The position numbers and the translations under genes were made by a program. Below, piece by piece: positions 37,882 through 48,659 of a stretch of DNA of 64,000 nucleotides. Under the pieces are notes generated by a model. The model saw nothing but the letters and a program-made list of their open reading frames with translations, had not been told where the DNA came from and ran no database searches. The DNA comes from Sipunculus nudus (taxonomy: Eukaryota; Annelida; Sipuncula; Golfingiida; Sipunculidae): the NCBI GenBank assembly GCA_026874595.1, contig CM049317.1, forward strand, positions 63,277,118 to 63,341,117. The letters run 5' to 3'. Within the stretch, counting starts at the first letter, position 1. The number at the start of each line of letters is the position of its first letter.

Positions 37882-40800
37882 ATATGACACCTTAAATTTG
37901 GCTTTCCTAGAACTGAAGGCCATTGAATGTATATATGGATTTCAGCTGGGGCCTGTAGTCCGTCGCCATGTTTAAACGGTGGACGATGTCTTCCTAAAAA
38001 CGAGGGAGGCTACGAGTGTTGGTGCTGGTGGACACATGGTGGAGTCAACTGTAGTAAAGGCAGGCTTGTTGTTGGCTAATGTGCTTTAGTTATTTTTTTA
38101 TACTTCAGATGTCATTATTCATGCACCTTTGTCACACAAACACGTGTGAGTCTGTGTTTACCTGTCAGTATCAAACTCGTGATAAATCATGTGTAAAAGC
38201 CAGGAATGCCGCACCTTCAATTGGTAATTGATAAAATAATGTATAAAGAAAAATACCATTACATATGTGAGAAACAGACACAGGGAGACATTTATATAAG
38301 TATAAAAACATCATTTGTTAATCCCAGGCCTGTGTCTCTTCCATGTGTCTTTTTATATATATGAAATACAGATATAGAGATATTCAGAGTTTATTAATCA
38401 ATAAGCACTCCTTCGAATTCGAACTGTACTTTCTTACTTTTCATTTTTACACTCTAAACAGAGAATTACTTCACCGTGATCAGCTACACCATCATGAACA
38501 ACGTGACCAACGACGCAAGAGAATTCCGTTACACGAAGCCGGTCTTCGCCTGGGCCACTGATCTTTACGACATCATGGTCAAAGTTGCCGCAGAGGACCA
38601 GCGTTACAGGTGGGGAATACATACCCTGGACTTATACTAGTGCTGTAACAGAACTGCTGTGTGTTTTTTAGCTCAGCTGACTCAAAGTCAACTAAGGTAT
38701 AGATATGACGCTTTTCCGTCGTCCGCCCGGCCGTCCGGTCGTCCGTTAACAGGGCACAAATCGTAACTGTTGGACCTAGATACTTCTTAGTGAACATACA
38801 AAGAGATCAATAAAAATCTATAAGGAAACCTATATTAGATCATCTGTATACTCCGAGCTATGAGACTTATAAGTTCCCCCAGAATAATAACAAATTTGAT
38901 TCAAAACCTCCGATATCTTGATAATTAATGTATGGATTGTCATGAAACTTTCCTTGAATATTGACCATGACTATTTTTGTCAGTTCCCGGAAAGCGGTGG
39001 CGCTACCTGTATTTCTTTTTTCTTAATTTTACGAATATTTTCTATTTTTTCACTGAAAAATGACAAAATTCATGTAATTTTCTCAGCTTTTATTGTCCCA
39101 AAACATAGTGTGTTTAATGATCGCAAGTGGATATCCTAAAGTTATCACCCTAGCTGTCCGTCTGTCTGTCTTTTCGTCCGTCTATTCACATAAATTTGTT
39201 TCCAGATGATAACTCCAAATTAGATTGACATGTGGATTTCAAACTTGACTTACATATGCCCAGCACAAAAGAAAGAACCTGCATGGTTTTTGGGTTATGA
39301 GGTCAAAGGTCAAGGTCACAGGACTCACTTATTAAATAAGATAATGTCTGTATTTTAAGCCAAGCATTTCATCCCAAAACATCCATCTTGCGCATTTAAC
39401 TGATTTACCCGTTTGGGGAGAGCATAAATTTTTGGTCAAGTGGTCAAAGGTCAAGGTCACAGGGGGCATCTGTTCGCAAATTAGTTTTCAGATTATGATA
39501 ACTCCAGTTTAGTTTGACGTTATGGTTTCTAACTTATGATAATTTTGCTTTGGATAGACAGATCTGTTTCAAATGATTTATTAATGACCAACCACTTAGG
39601 TAAGAAATATTTTGATTTTCAGGGAAACTGAGATCAAAGGTGAAGCTCACAGAAGCCACATCTTTAAAAAGATTGTGGATGTACTAAAAATCAATTCAGT
39701 CTGTCATTCTGAAAAAAAAAATATTAAGATATATCCTTATAAAATAATTCAGCTGAGCGTCTAGATCCATGGGTTCCTAGTTTCTTGTTTAGACAAGTGG
39801 TCTTAATCTTCGGGATGCAAGAGGCACAATGCAACAGCCTGAGATGTGAAAAGGTTGTTACCAAGGAATGAATGAATGAATGACTGACTGAATGAATGAA
39901 TATTATTTTCTCGTTAAAGGGCTTCTGGCCCATAGAACCAATTAAATGAATATAAATGAAATATTGTATACTATTAAAATAAATAACAATAATAATAATC
40001 ATAACTGGGTAAAGCTGTATTTGTATGCAAATACACGAAGCGCCCAATGATCGCACAATTTCAGGAAATCATATCAAGATACGCCTAAATTACTTTCTGA
40101 GGATATTTAGTCATTTGTGAAAATGCAAAAGTACTGATAAATTGCACAAATATGGGTAATGATCAACCAAAAGTTGATCTGGTTGAAAGATTTATTAGTC
40201 AATGCCTTCCACTAAATTAGAACTAAGTCCTATCAAAACCTTTTGGTGCTATTGCGCTAAAAAATAAATGATGTCCAAAATCTAAATTGATCTTGACAGC
40301 TTAAGTCAAGGTTTAACGCAAAATGGTTACTATTACTCGAACTAATGAATAATGCATGGTTTGGTTCTAATTCCGATGAATAATAGAGGAGCCAATAGCA
40401 TTTATAAAGGCACGCTGTTTAACCTAGTTTATGGCTAAATTACGTCAGAGTGCCCTAATTTTAGACATCTATGTAGAGTTTTTTAATAATGCTAGACAAA
40501 ACAATTTGGCGGTTCGCCCAAGATACATCTTAAACCGCATTTTGATAATATACAATCATTGATGAAAATGCCAAAGTGCTAATAAATTGCGCAAATATGG
40601 GTCAAGGTCAACAAAAGTTAATCAGTTTGAGTAAGTCATTAGTCAATGCCCTCCACTAAATTTTAACAAAATCCAATTAAAACCCTGGTGATTTCGTGCT
40701 AACGGACAAACGATGCCCATAGTCTACAGTGACTTGACCTTCAGAGCATAAATCAAGGTCACAACACCAGGAAACAATGTTTTGCCTCAATGATACGCCC

Positions 40801-42155
40801 ACACGGTAAAACATTAAGCTCCCAGATGGGGCGGTTAATAATAATAATAATAATAATCATAATGCATTGATACCAAAATACGCTGTTCATCCACCCAGTG
40901 CAAGCAGTAAACAAAGATAATACAGAGAATATATGGGTCTAGTAAAACAGTGAGTTTTCGGCTTTTGGGCTAAGTATGACTGCAATACTTAACTAGTTCC
41001 AAAAATAACTTTTTAAATATATAACATTTCTTATCACTGGTTTATTTGATATTAACAATTTTGTAGGTAATATAATATGAGTATATAGGAAAGTAAAGGA
41101 AATAATGATCTAAAGGTTTGAAATAAATGCAGGAAATTATAGGCGACAGTTTCATATATATATTTCAAATAAAAGGCATATGATTCGAGCTGGAAGCATG
41201 GTTATGTCTGAACCTTTATTTGAGGATAAATAATGAAATGAGTGTTTACATCTTTTGGTACTGGGCTCATTTTTTATTTTATCTTTGTTTGATACTGAAC
41301 AGAATTATTTATATTTCAAAGTCTAATTTTTGTTTATAAATCGGTTGATAGATAAAAAATAATAATACAAAGATCATTTAATTATTTTTCTATAAACTAC
41401 CCATTCTTACTCCTATATATAGAGAAGTCTTAATTTACTGAGTTAATTGTACCTCAGGAATGCAAGCTTTATTTTGTATTTATCGGAATTCGTTGGTTGG
41501 TTGGTTTGTCTGAATGGACGTTATGGAAAGACATTAATATCGGAAGAGCCAGAGAGAACAAATCAACCTATGTTGGACGTTACCAGGATCACCATAATCT
41601 ATTGATTTAAAATATTCTTTACTATTGTAAACAAAGGCGAAAGCGACCGTCTTGTTTACTTGCATTAGCTGAACCTTTGATTTCCAGTTTCCGAAACGGG
41701 TGAGACCTGGGATGCAACAATCGAGCTGGTGAACCATGTCACACATTTCTCTTGGCTGGGATTAATATATTCCTTGAGCTAAAAAATTTAAATTTAATAA
41801 TTAAAGATAAATATGCATTTTCTGACATTTGAGGCTTCATTAACGTTTTGTTGTAAACTATGTATATTATAATTTGCACATCACTTGATATCTTTCCCTA
41901 CAGTCATGTTTCATTAGTTTCCGATCAGAAAATTATTGAACATCAGATGGAAAACTAAGTGCTCGCCAGGTTTTGAATGTGATACTGGCCATGTTTAATA
42001 CCTCTTCCTCTTAGTCATCAAAGAATTATCGATTATTTTTTTATTTGAAGTTAAAGAATAAAAGCAAGGGCGATCATCGTCCAATAAAAGGCATAGAATT
42101 CTGATTTCTATGAATATTAAGTGACTTAAATTCGGGAAACGTATCAATATATATA

Positions 42156-42211
<56 letters not shown>

Positions 42212-45200
42212 ATATGATAAATGTCTAGTTCGAATGGCTGCACGCTTATATATATAGGTATGATATCCACTAACCCCCTACCCCCCATCCTCACCACGAT
42301 TCCCACTTGGAAAAAAGCCTCGATCCGCCCCTATTAGGTGAGAATGAGTCTTTTTAAATCACATTAATATGTTTAACCTGCCTCCGAAAAAGTGACCAAA
42401 CGGCAGAACCTGGAAACCCGTGGCTGTTATGAATAGCCACAATCACGGTATGTTTCCGGATGGCTACTTACGTACTGGCCATTATGCATTCCGTTTTGTT
42501 TAACTGAAGCCTGCATATTTCTATAAATATTAAGTGACTTAAATTCGGGAAACGTATCCATATATATATATATATATATAACTCTGAAGAAAAATAACAC
42601 TGTTAATTCACAACAGTCTGTTTCACAGGGTGCGACCCGATCATCAGGTGAATGTGGTTAGAATGAAGCTAACGGCGTGGTTTGAAAAGCCGAGACTTTA
42701 CGAGATAACGAGATTATGCTTTGTGCGGTTCGGGGCGGGGGGGGGGGGGGGGGGCAAGTGAAAGACTGACACTGATCCTATTGTCCTCGGGTGCACAATA
42801 GGATTGGTCGGGGTACACGTGCGATACTGGAACATAACAGGGCAGGGCAAAGAGGTTATTTATTGTTGTAAATTATATATATAATACAAAGATATATACC
42901 AGGATGCTCAATTAGCATATTGAACTGATATCTAATAGGGTCTTGGAAGCAGTGAACATATCAGTAGTATACATATGATAAAAATACTATGAAAATACAC
43001 AGTATATATATATTCAATAAGATAAATGTCTAGTTCGAATGGTTGCACGCTTATATATGTTGAGTACTTGTTAATGTAAACACATACTGCCACATTTTAG
43101 CAGCTTACAAGCTTACATTAGGCAAATGCATAATATTGAGAAAAACATAGCTGATATCACAGTCAATTATAATAAATAGAAACCATAAAGCAAGTTTTTA
43201 GAATCTATCTATCTATTTCCTGTTAAAATTGTCCTGTCTGTATTGTAAGTGTACTAGTCGGTTGTATGTTATAGATTGTTTGATTGTATGTAATACGTTT
43301 CATTTCTGTTATAATAAAATAAATGAGATACTATGTTTCCAAAATATGTGATTTATAATCCAGGTTTCTATGGATATCAGGGGGTTAATAACAGTGACCA
43401 GTCCCTGACGCCCCTGCGCACAGGCTTTTTTTGTTATGTTTCGATTTTTTATTTGAACTCTGGCTTAGGTTCAATGCCACCTACTATGAGGGACTGGGCT
43501 ACTTCATCACGGAGATCAATGGTCTTAAACAGGATACAGAGGCTAATCTCTACTGGCTCTTACTGGTCAAGAGAATATGGTCCCCCTGGTGCCGCTCGGC
43601 CCTCGGTATGTAACGGGCTATATTTCATATAATTTATCATTTTACTTTATCTCAGTCTTCGTAGTTCCGCCCTTGTTTATTATTCTCTCTTTTTTACTTA
43701 ATGTAGTCGGAAGCTTAAAAATATCAAAGTATTTTAACCTTTAATTGGTTTAGGATGACTTAAATACAAATTGCGGGTTTTTGTTTGTGTGAGACTTGCG
43801 CGGAACCTACGCGATGTCCCGCATGCGGAGAGGCACTTTTCCTATTTGCAGGTCCCCGCACGCGGATGATCTCATCCTCTTCCTGTTCTTTTTACCATCT
43901 TTCTAATTCTTCCTGTTCTGTTCACATTCTTAGGTACTTTTACTTTTCTTGTCACAATCTTACTTATTCTTCCTGTTCTTGTCACCATCTTAGTTACTCT
44001 TATCCCTTTTTCACAATATTTGTTACACTTCACATTCCCATTTCTTGTCAACATCTTAGTTACTATTACATTTCTTGTCACCATCTTACCTACTCTCCCT
44101 GTTCTCGTCACAATCTTAGTTTATCTTCCTGCACTTGCTAACATAGGAGTGTCTGCACTCTTCCTGTACTTGTCACCTTCTGAGTTACTCATACTTTTCT
44201 TGTCACCATCATTTTTCCTGTTCCTGTCACCATCTTAGTGACTCTTATCCTTTTTTTCACAATATTAGTTACTCTTCATATTCATGTCACCATCTAAGTT
44301 TCTATCCCTGTTCTTGTCACATCCTTAGTTACACTTCCTGTTGTTGTTACAATCTTAGTAACTCTTACTGTTCTTGTCATCATCTGAGTTACTGTTTCTC
44401 TGTCCGTTCTTGTCACCATCTCAGTGACTCTTTTTGTTCCGATCACCTTTCCTACACACTGTTTTTCCCCCTTTTCTTGTGACCATCTTAGTTTTGTCAC
44501 TCTTCCTGTTCTTGGCACCGTCTTAGTTAATATTCCTTTTTTTTTGTCACCTGTCACCTCCAAATCTTTTTACCATCTGAGTTGATGTTTATTTTCCTGT
44601 CCTTGTCACCATCTTGCTTACTCTTTCTCTTCTAGTCATCCTCGTAATTACACTTACTTTTCTTGTCAGCATGTTACTTACTCTTCCTGTAGTTATTTCT
44701 GTAGTTTAGTTATTGTTAATCTTCCTGGTCTTGTTTGTCATATTTCTAATTCTTCCTGTTCTTGTTACCATCTTAGTTTTGTCACTCTTCCCGTTCTTGT
44801 CAAATCTGAGTTACGGTTACTCTTTAGACGTTTTCACCATCTTAGTTACTCTTTCTCTTCCTGTTCCTGTCATCATATATTATATACTCCTAGTTTTCTT
44901 GTCACCTTCTTAGTTACTCTTCCTCTTCGTATCATCATCTTAGTGACTCTTCCTGTTGCTGTCACCATCCTGGTTACTCTTACTTTTTCCTGTCACACAT
45001 CTTTGTTCCTCTTCCTGTTCTTTTCACCATCGTTGTTATTGTTACTCTTCCAGCTCTTATCATTTTTAGTTACTCTTCCTGTTCTTGTCACCATATGAGT
45101 TATTTTTTTCTCTTTCTCCTCTTGTCACCATCTTAATAACCCTTCCCTTTCTTGTCACAATTAGAGTTACTATTTCTCCTCCTTTTGTCACCATCTAAGT

Positions 45201-46058
45201 TACTCTTCATGTTCATGTTATATCTACGTTTCTTTTTCTGTTCTTGTCACCATCTTATTGTTACTCTCCCGGACCTTTACATCATCTAAGTTATTGTTAC
45301 TCTTAGTGTTCTTTTTACCGTCTTAGTTACCCTTACTTTATCTTGTCACCAACTTAATATCTCTTCCGGTTTTTGTCTCCATCCAAATAACTGTTTCTCT
45401 TCCTAATCTTGGCACCGATTAGGTACTCTCCCGGTCTTGTCACCATCTTACTTTCCTATTCTTGTCACCGTCCTAGTTAATCATACTGTTTTTGTCACCA
45501 AATTAGTTTTGTTACTCATCCTGTTCTGTTAACATCTGCGTAACTGTTACTCTTCCTGTTCTTGGCACCGTCTCAATTAATATTCTTGTCATCATCTTAG
45601 TTACTCTTCCTATATTTGACACCCTCTGAGTTACTATTACTCTTCCTGTTCTTGTAACAATCTCAGTTACGGTCACTTTTCCTGTTCTCTTCAACGTCCT
45701 TTTTAATTTTCCTTTTCTTGTCACCAGCTTGGTTACTCTTCCCATTCTTGTGACCATCTGAGTTACTGTTACTCTTTCTGGTCTTGTCACCATCAGAGTT
45801 ACTTTTTCTCCTCTTGTTCTTGTCATCACCTTGGTTATTCTTCCTGTTTTTGTCTCCATCTCAGTTAATCTTCCTTTTGTTGTCACCATTTTAGTAACTC
45901 TTCTAGTTACTCTTCCTTCCTCATGTCATCATGATCTTTTGTCACTTACTTTTTCAGGGGCCAGTTCCTACAAACCCACTTGGTTTGACCATGTCATGTT
46001 CACGTACAACACGTGGGAGGAGGTATCCAAGCTGCCCGAGTGTGAAATATATGGATAA
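36825..46058 (+). CDS. Secreted EGF-like plus DUF4430 (transcobalamin-type) protein, five exons
   Basis: Coding exons are 36825-36894, 37946-38053, 38462-38609, 43469-43605 and 45958-46058, 564 nt in all: 187 residues and TAA. Donors are GTAAGT, GTAAAG, GTGGGG and GTATGT, all acceptors are AG, and phases 1, 1, 2, 1 join without stops. Residues 1-20 (MMRLTLSILSLLAIPAMIKT) form a signal peptide. Residues 27-59 are an EGF-like module with C27, C32, C38, C48, C50 and C59 at canonical spacing. Residues 61-187 match DUF4430: DIMVKVAAED, then FNATYYEGLGYFITEINGL, YWLLLVK, and VMFTYNTW near the end. C150 and C183 could pair. The protein is probably extracellular. In transcobalamin and intrinsic factor this domain helps bind cobalamin, but the alpha/alpha barrel is absent here, so ligand binding is unknown. 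Confidence 0.88.
37380..37619 (-). other. Unassigned ORF in intron 1
   Basis: A 79-codon minus-strand frame with a hydrophobic segment (FPLIFIINTLLIAFGLIAF) and several cysteines. It lies in intron 1 of the EGF-DUF4430 gene, in locally GC-richer sequence. No family recognised and no splice context; it may be a transposon fragment. Confidence 0.15.
37833..37880. repeat. (TA)n microsatellite in intron 1
   Basis: TA tract about 65 bp upstream of the EGF exon acceptor. Confidence 0.9.
37946..38053 (+). CDS. EGF-DUF4430 gene, exon 2 (EGF-like module)
   Basis: Follows GGATTTCAG. The one-base overhang from exon 1 completes a serine codon, and the frame then gives the cysteine pattern C-x4-C-x5-C-x9-C-x1-C-x8-C. 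The donor is A|GTAAAG. Skipping this exon would join exon 1 to exon 3 through a TAG stop, so it is required for a full protein, which supports the model. Confidence 0.85.
38462..38609 (+). CDS. EGF-DUF4430 gene, exon 3 (domain start)
   Basis: Acceptor CTCTAAACAG; completes a lysine codon, then reads NYFTVISYTIMNNVTN and ends AAEDQRY with a split arginine codon before GTGGGG. The VISYTI strand and the helix around DLYDIMVKVAAED are typical of the start of DUF4430. N-glycosylation sequons NVT and, in exon 4, NAT are present. Confidence 0.88.
38665..39788 (+). mobile_element. Dispersed mollusc-type element in intron 3
   Basis: Starts TTTTTAGCTCAGCTGACT, then TCCGTCGTCCG runs and a GTTAACAGGGCACAAATCGT core shared with the element at 34430. 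It contains GGTCAAAGGTCAAGGTCAC twice (about 39303 and 39438) and a weaker third version. It ends with CAGCTGAGCG, CCATGGGTTCCTAG and TTTCTTGTTT. AGCTCAGCTGA near the start and CAGCTGAGC near the end form imperfect inverted termini. Confidence 0.75.
39866..39903. repeat. (GAAT)n microsatellite
   Basis: Imperfect GAAT/GACT tetranucleotide run of about 38 bp. Confidence 0.9.
40057..40765 (+). repeat. Diverged tandem duplication, period about 443 bp
   Basis: 40057-40330 and 40505-40765 share ordered words: AAATTGC(A/G)CAAATATGGGT, AGTCAATGCC, TCCACTAAATT, GATGTCC/GATGCCC and TCAAGGTCA-like sequence. Non-coding; intron 3 of the EGF-DUF4430 gene. Confidence 0.75.
42108..42255 (+). repeat. Repeat A-(TA)n-B, uninterrupted copy
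   Basis: Unit A (about 42108-42150, containing ATTAAGTGACTTAAATTCGG and GAAACGTATC), then (TA)n, then unit B (about 42211-42255, containing GATAAATGTCTAGTTCGAAT and TGCACGCTTATATAT). The same A and B occur at 42516-42560 and 43015-43060, there separated by about 450 bp of inserted sequence. Confidence 0.8.
42516..43060 (+). repeat. Repeat A-(TA)n-[insert]-B, interrupted copy
   Basis: Unit A at 42516-42560 and unit B at 43015-43060 match the uninterrupted copy 400 bp upstream. Between them, inside what was a TA tract, lie a hammerhead-like sequence (42606-42653), a G-run and unique sequence. This looks like insertion of a Penelope-like element end into a TA microsatellite. Confidence 0.7.
42606..42653 (-). 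ncRNA. Degenerate hammerhead ribozyme motif
   Basis: On the minus strand AUUCAC-CUGAUGA (42653-42641) is followed by a weak stem II (GGGU/ACCC with CGC loop and flanking mismatches), GAAAC (42624-42620), a very short stem III, then GUU and GUGAAU, which pairs perfectly with AUUCAC as a 6-bp stem I. Core bases are intact, but the stem II base and the one-nucleotide stem III loop are poor, so it is probably a decayed hammerhead from a Penelope-like element. Surrounding phrases such as GTGAAACAGACTGTTGTGA are what I expect at ends of such elements. Confidence 0.55.
43469..43605 (+). CDS. EGF-DUF4430 gene, exon 4 (domain core)
   Basis: Acceptor CTGGCTTAG; reads FNATYYEGLGYFITEINGL, then YWLLLVKRIWSPWC, and ends at donor GTATGT. 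The GYFI-x-xING signature followed by a YW strand is the most diagnostic part of DUF4430. Confidence 0.92.
43870..45940 (+). repeat. Intronic minisatellite, unit about 30 bp, roughly 65 copies
   Basis: Variants of CTTGTCACCATCTTAG followed by TTACTCTTCCTGTT repeat throughout the last intron of the EGF-DUF4430 gene, from about 250 bp after the donor to about 20 bp before the acceptor. Length variants alternate. The minus strand stays open over long stretches because the 30-bp unit is a multiple of three (MVTRTGRVTK-like), giving artefactual frames of up to 125 codons. Confidence 0.92.
45958..46058 (+). CDS. EGF-DUF4430 gene, exon 5 (domain end and stop)
   Basis: Acceptor ACTTTTTCAG directly after the intronic minisatellite; reads ASSYKPTWFDHVMFTYNTWE and ends with PECEIYG and TAA. 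The final V-x-F-x-Y strand closes the DUF4430 fold. No canonical AATAAA is obvious in the next 400 bases. Confidence 0.88.
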
Positions 46059-46059
46059 C

Positions 46060-46683
46060 AACAAGAAGAGACTGGTCCCCTTGCCCTAGAATATGTCGAT
46101 TCAGATACAAAATGGGGACAGGGAACCAATTTACAACAATCCGACGCTACCCGTCTGATGACAACAAATGCTTCTTAACCAACCTTGTATAACTTTCACA
46201 TATATAACTGAAAGGACTTTCCATATCTTCGGTCATTATATGTTTTGTTTACACATGAATGCACACATTTTTTTCAAATTTTAAATATATGGCATATTCG
46301 CTAATCTGTTATTGTTTAGATAATAACAATCAATGATATATTGTTGATACAGGCAGGGCACAGACAATTAATCAATTTGACTGAACTAATCAAAGTTTGT
46401 CACCTCCAGGTCATGTATACGTGATGAAATCATATCACTTAAAATTTGATTACATAAATTTTGGCTGAACTTATGTTGACTTTCAATGAAATAATGTAAA
46501 ACCAATGTGTGGCGGGTGAATTCGAGGAGAAAGGCATGTCACAGTACTATAATAATAAGGAAATAGTCTCGGGTGAAAGGAATAACTATTATCAAAGTTT
46601 CTCCTTCCTGCATTCATAAAAAAAGAAAAAGATTTAAAGACACACATAGCAGATACAAACACTGACAAATTTATTACATGATA
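46060..46683 (+). other. Probable 3' untranslated and downstream region
   Basis: Follows the stop of the EGF-DUF4430 gene. AT-rich, with no clear AATAAA near the stop and no other gene seen. Confidence 0.4.
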
Positions 46684-48075
46684 AACTAGAGACCCATGGG
46701 TCACGACGCTGAGCTGACTTTGTCCATAACGATATTTGTATGAGCTTTTTCAAAATGTTGGTCCTGTGACCTTGACGCTTGACCAAAAGATCTGAGAACT
46801 TACTATCCTTGAACTTACAGCATTTTGATTTTTCATATATTTCTTTAAGTGAATCCAGTGACTGGGACCAGATAACCTAAAAAATTACAGATGTCTTCCA
46901 CTTTTTAGAGGTAAACTAGATATGAAATGTGGAATGTTTGAAAGGAAAAGTTTTATTTACAATGCATCCACAATCTTATTACATATTTTGGTCCTGTGAC
47001 CTTTACCTTTGACCTCAGGGCCCTGGAATCAAACTGACTCTTATTTTAATCATGGATTATAAACGAATCAAGTTTGAAGCTAATCTGTCTATCCAAACCA
47101 GAGTTATCGAAAATAGACTAAATTGTGAATGGAGGGGCCGTGTAAACTTGACTTTGTGACCCCCAACATAAAAAAAAGAATATTCTCCTATTGGCAGGTG
47201 AACAACAACTGGAGGATGAAAGGTTTGTGTTCAAAAGTTGGCTTGAAACGCATCCTCAATCTTTTTAAATGAATGCTTCTTGCGACCTTGACCTTTGACA
47301 TCATGACCCGAAAATCAATACGGTTCTTAAAAAATGAAGAGCCATATAAAGGTCAAGTTTGAAACCAGTATGTCAAACAAAACGGCAGTTATCATCTGGA
47401 AACTAATTTCTGGACAGATGGCCCCAGTGAACTTCACCTTTGAACTTGTCAACATAGATTCAATTTGATTCTACCCCTTTTGGCAGGTCAGCTATTAGCG
47501 CAAGATATAGGGTCACAAAAGACGTGGAATGAAAAGTCTGCTAAAAATGCATCAACAACCTCCTTAAATAAACGGATCCTGTGACCTTGACCTTTGACCT
47601 GATGACCCCAAAATCATTTGGATTTTTGCTTTAGTAATGGACCATACATAAGTTTGCAATCCATACGTCATTCCAAACTGGCGATATCACTTGGAAATAA
47701 ATTTGCGGATGAACGGAATAACAGACAGATGAATAGGCTGACGGGCAGGGTGATTACTTTATTGCACCCGCTTATGATCAATAAATACACCAGGTTAAGG
47801 CAAACTAGATGAAACCACAGCTGAGAGACTGACCTGATTGCTTTGATTTTATAGTTAAAAATAAACTGGGGGATAAACTTGCTAGCCCCATAGGTTGGAG
47901 GATATAGGTCTCAGTGACCTAATTACGGGTTTATAGGTTTTTTTTCTTCAGTAAGAATTTTCTAGTTACAGAGGTTACGATTTATACCCTGTTAACGGAT
48001 GGACAGACAGACAGACGGACATACGGACGAATAGTGATTGCTATAGCTAAGATGACTTTCAGTCAGCTGAGCTAA
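46684..48075 (-). mobile_element. Dispersed mollusc-type element, reverse orientation
   Basis: Inverse of the family at 34430 and 38665. It begins AACTAGAGACCCATGGGTC and ends CAGTCAGCTGAGCTAAA, with CTGTTAACGGATGGACAGAC near the end. It contains four blocks of the form TCCTGTGACCTTGACCTTTGACC at about 46764, 46993, 47280 and 47577, spaced about 230-300 bp apart, so this copy has its own internal tandem array. Confidence 0.8.
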
Positions 48076-48399
48076 ATATATACAGTTCAGAAAATTAGAT
48101 GAAACCACAGATCAGAAAAGTACACTTTGTTGTGAATTGGCTTTCTATGAATACAAGGGAAAATGCATGACAAAGTGACAAAACTAGTCATAATTAATAA
48201 ACATATGAGGTTGCAGGACACTAAATTAAACTATATATGAGAAATTGATATATTCGCTCTAATTTTAGAATCCAAAATATAACCAAAAAAATCATGAAAA
48301 TAGTAAAATATACAAATGGTGCCACCAGTGTTCCAGAACAAATAAAATCAGTCCTGATCAATAAGTAAGGCAAGATTCATGGCAATCTATGCATTAACT

Positions 48400-48651
48400 G
48401 TTGTGACACATGAGATTTTATCGATTTTTCTTTATTCTGGGGGTTCAAGACAAGTCCCGTAACTCGGAGTATATGGGTAACAGAGGCCTAATTTCAGATT
48501 TCTAAGGAGGTTGTTCCTGGACCTCTCTGTATGTCAAGTAAGGGTATGGACGTCAAACACTATATTTACCTCGTTAACGGATAGACGGACAGACAGACAC
48601 ATAGACTGACGAACGACGGACAAAGAGGTGACTTCCAGTCAGCTGAGTTAA
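48400..48651 (-). mobile_element. Truncated copy of the same family
   Basis: It shares TCGTTAACGGATAGACGGAC and ends CCAGTCAGCTGAGTTAA. The opposite terminus is missing or unrecognisable. Confidence 0.6.
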
Positions 48652-48659
48652 TAAAACCA

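Larger units (their letters stand above)
40838..43000. other. Intron 3, anonymous sequence plus nested repeats
   Basis: Starts with a short (AAT)n run at 40838-40857. The stretch 40900-42100 is AT-rich with no recognised element. A long G-run lies at about 42733-42753. Confidence 0.4.

Noticed and set aside
43872-45889. Long minus-strand frames with repeated MVTRTGRVTK
   Set aside because: They are artefacts of a 30-bp minisatellite in the last intron of a plus-strand gene.
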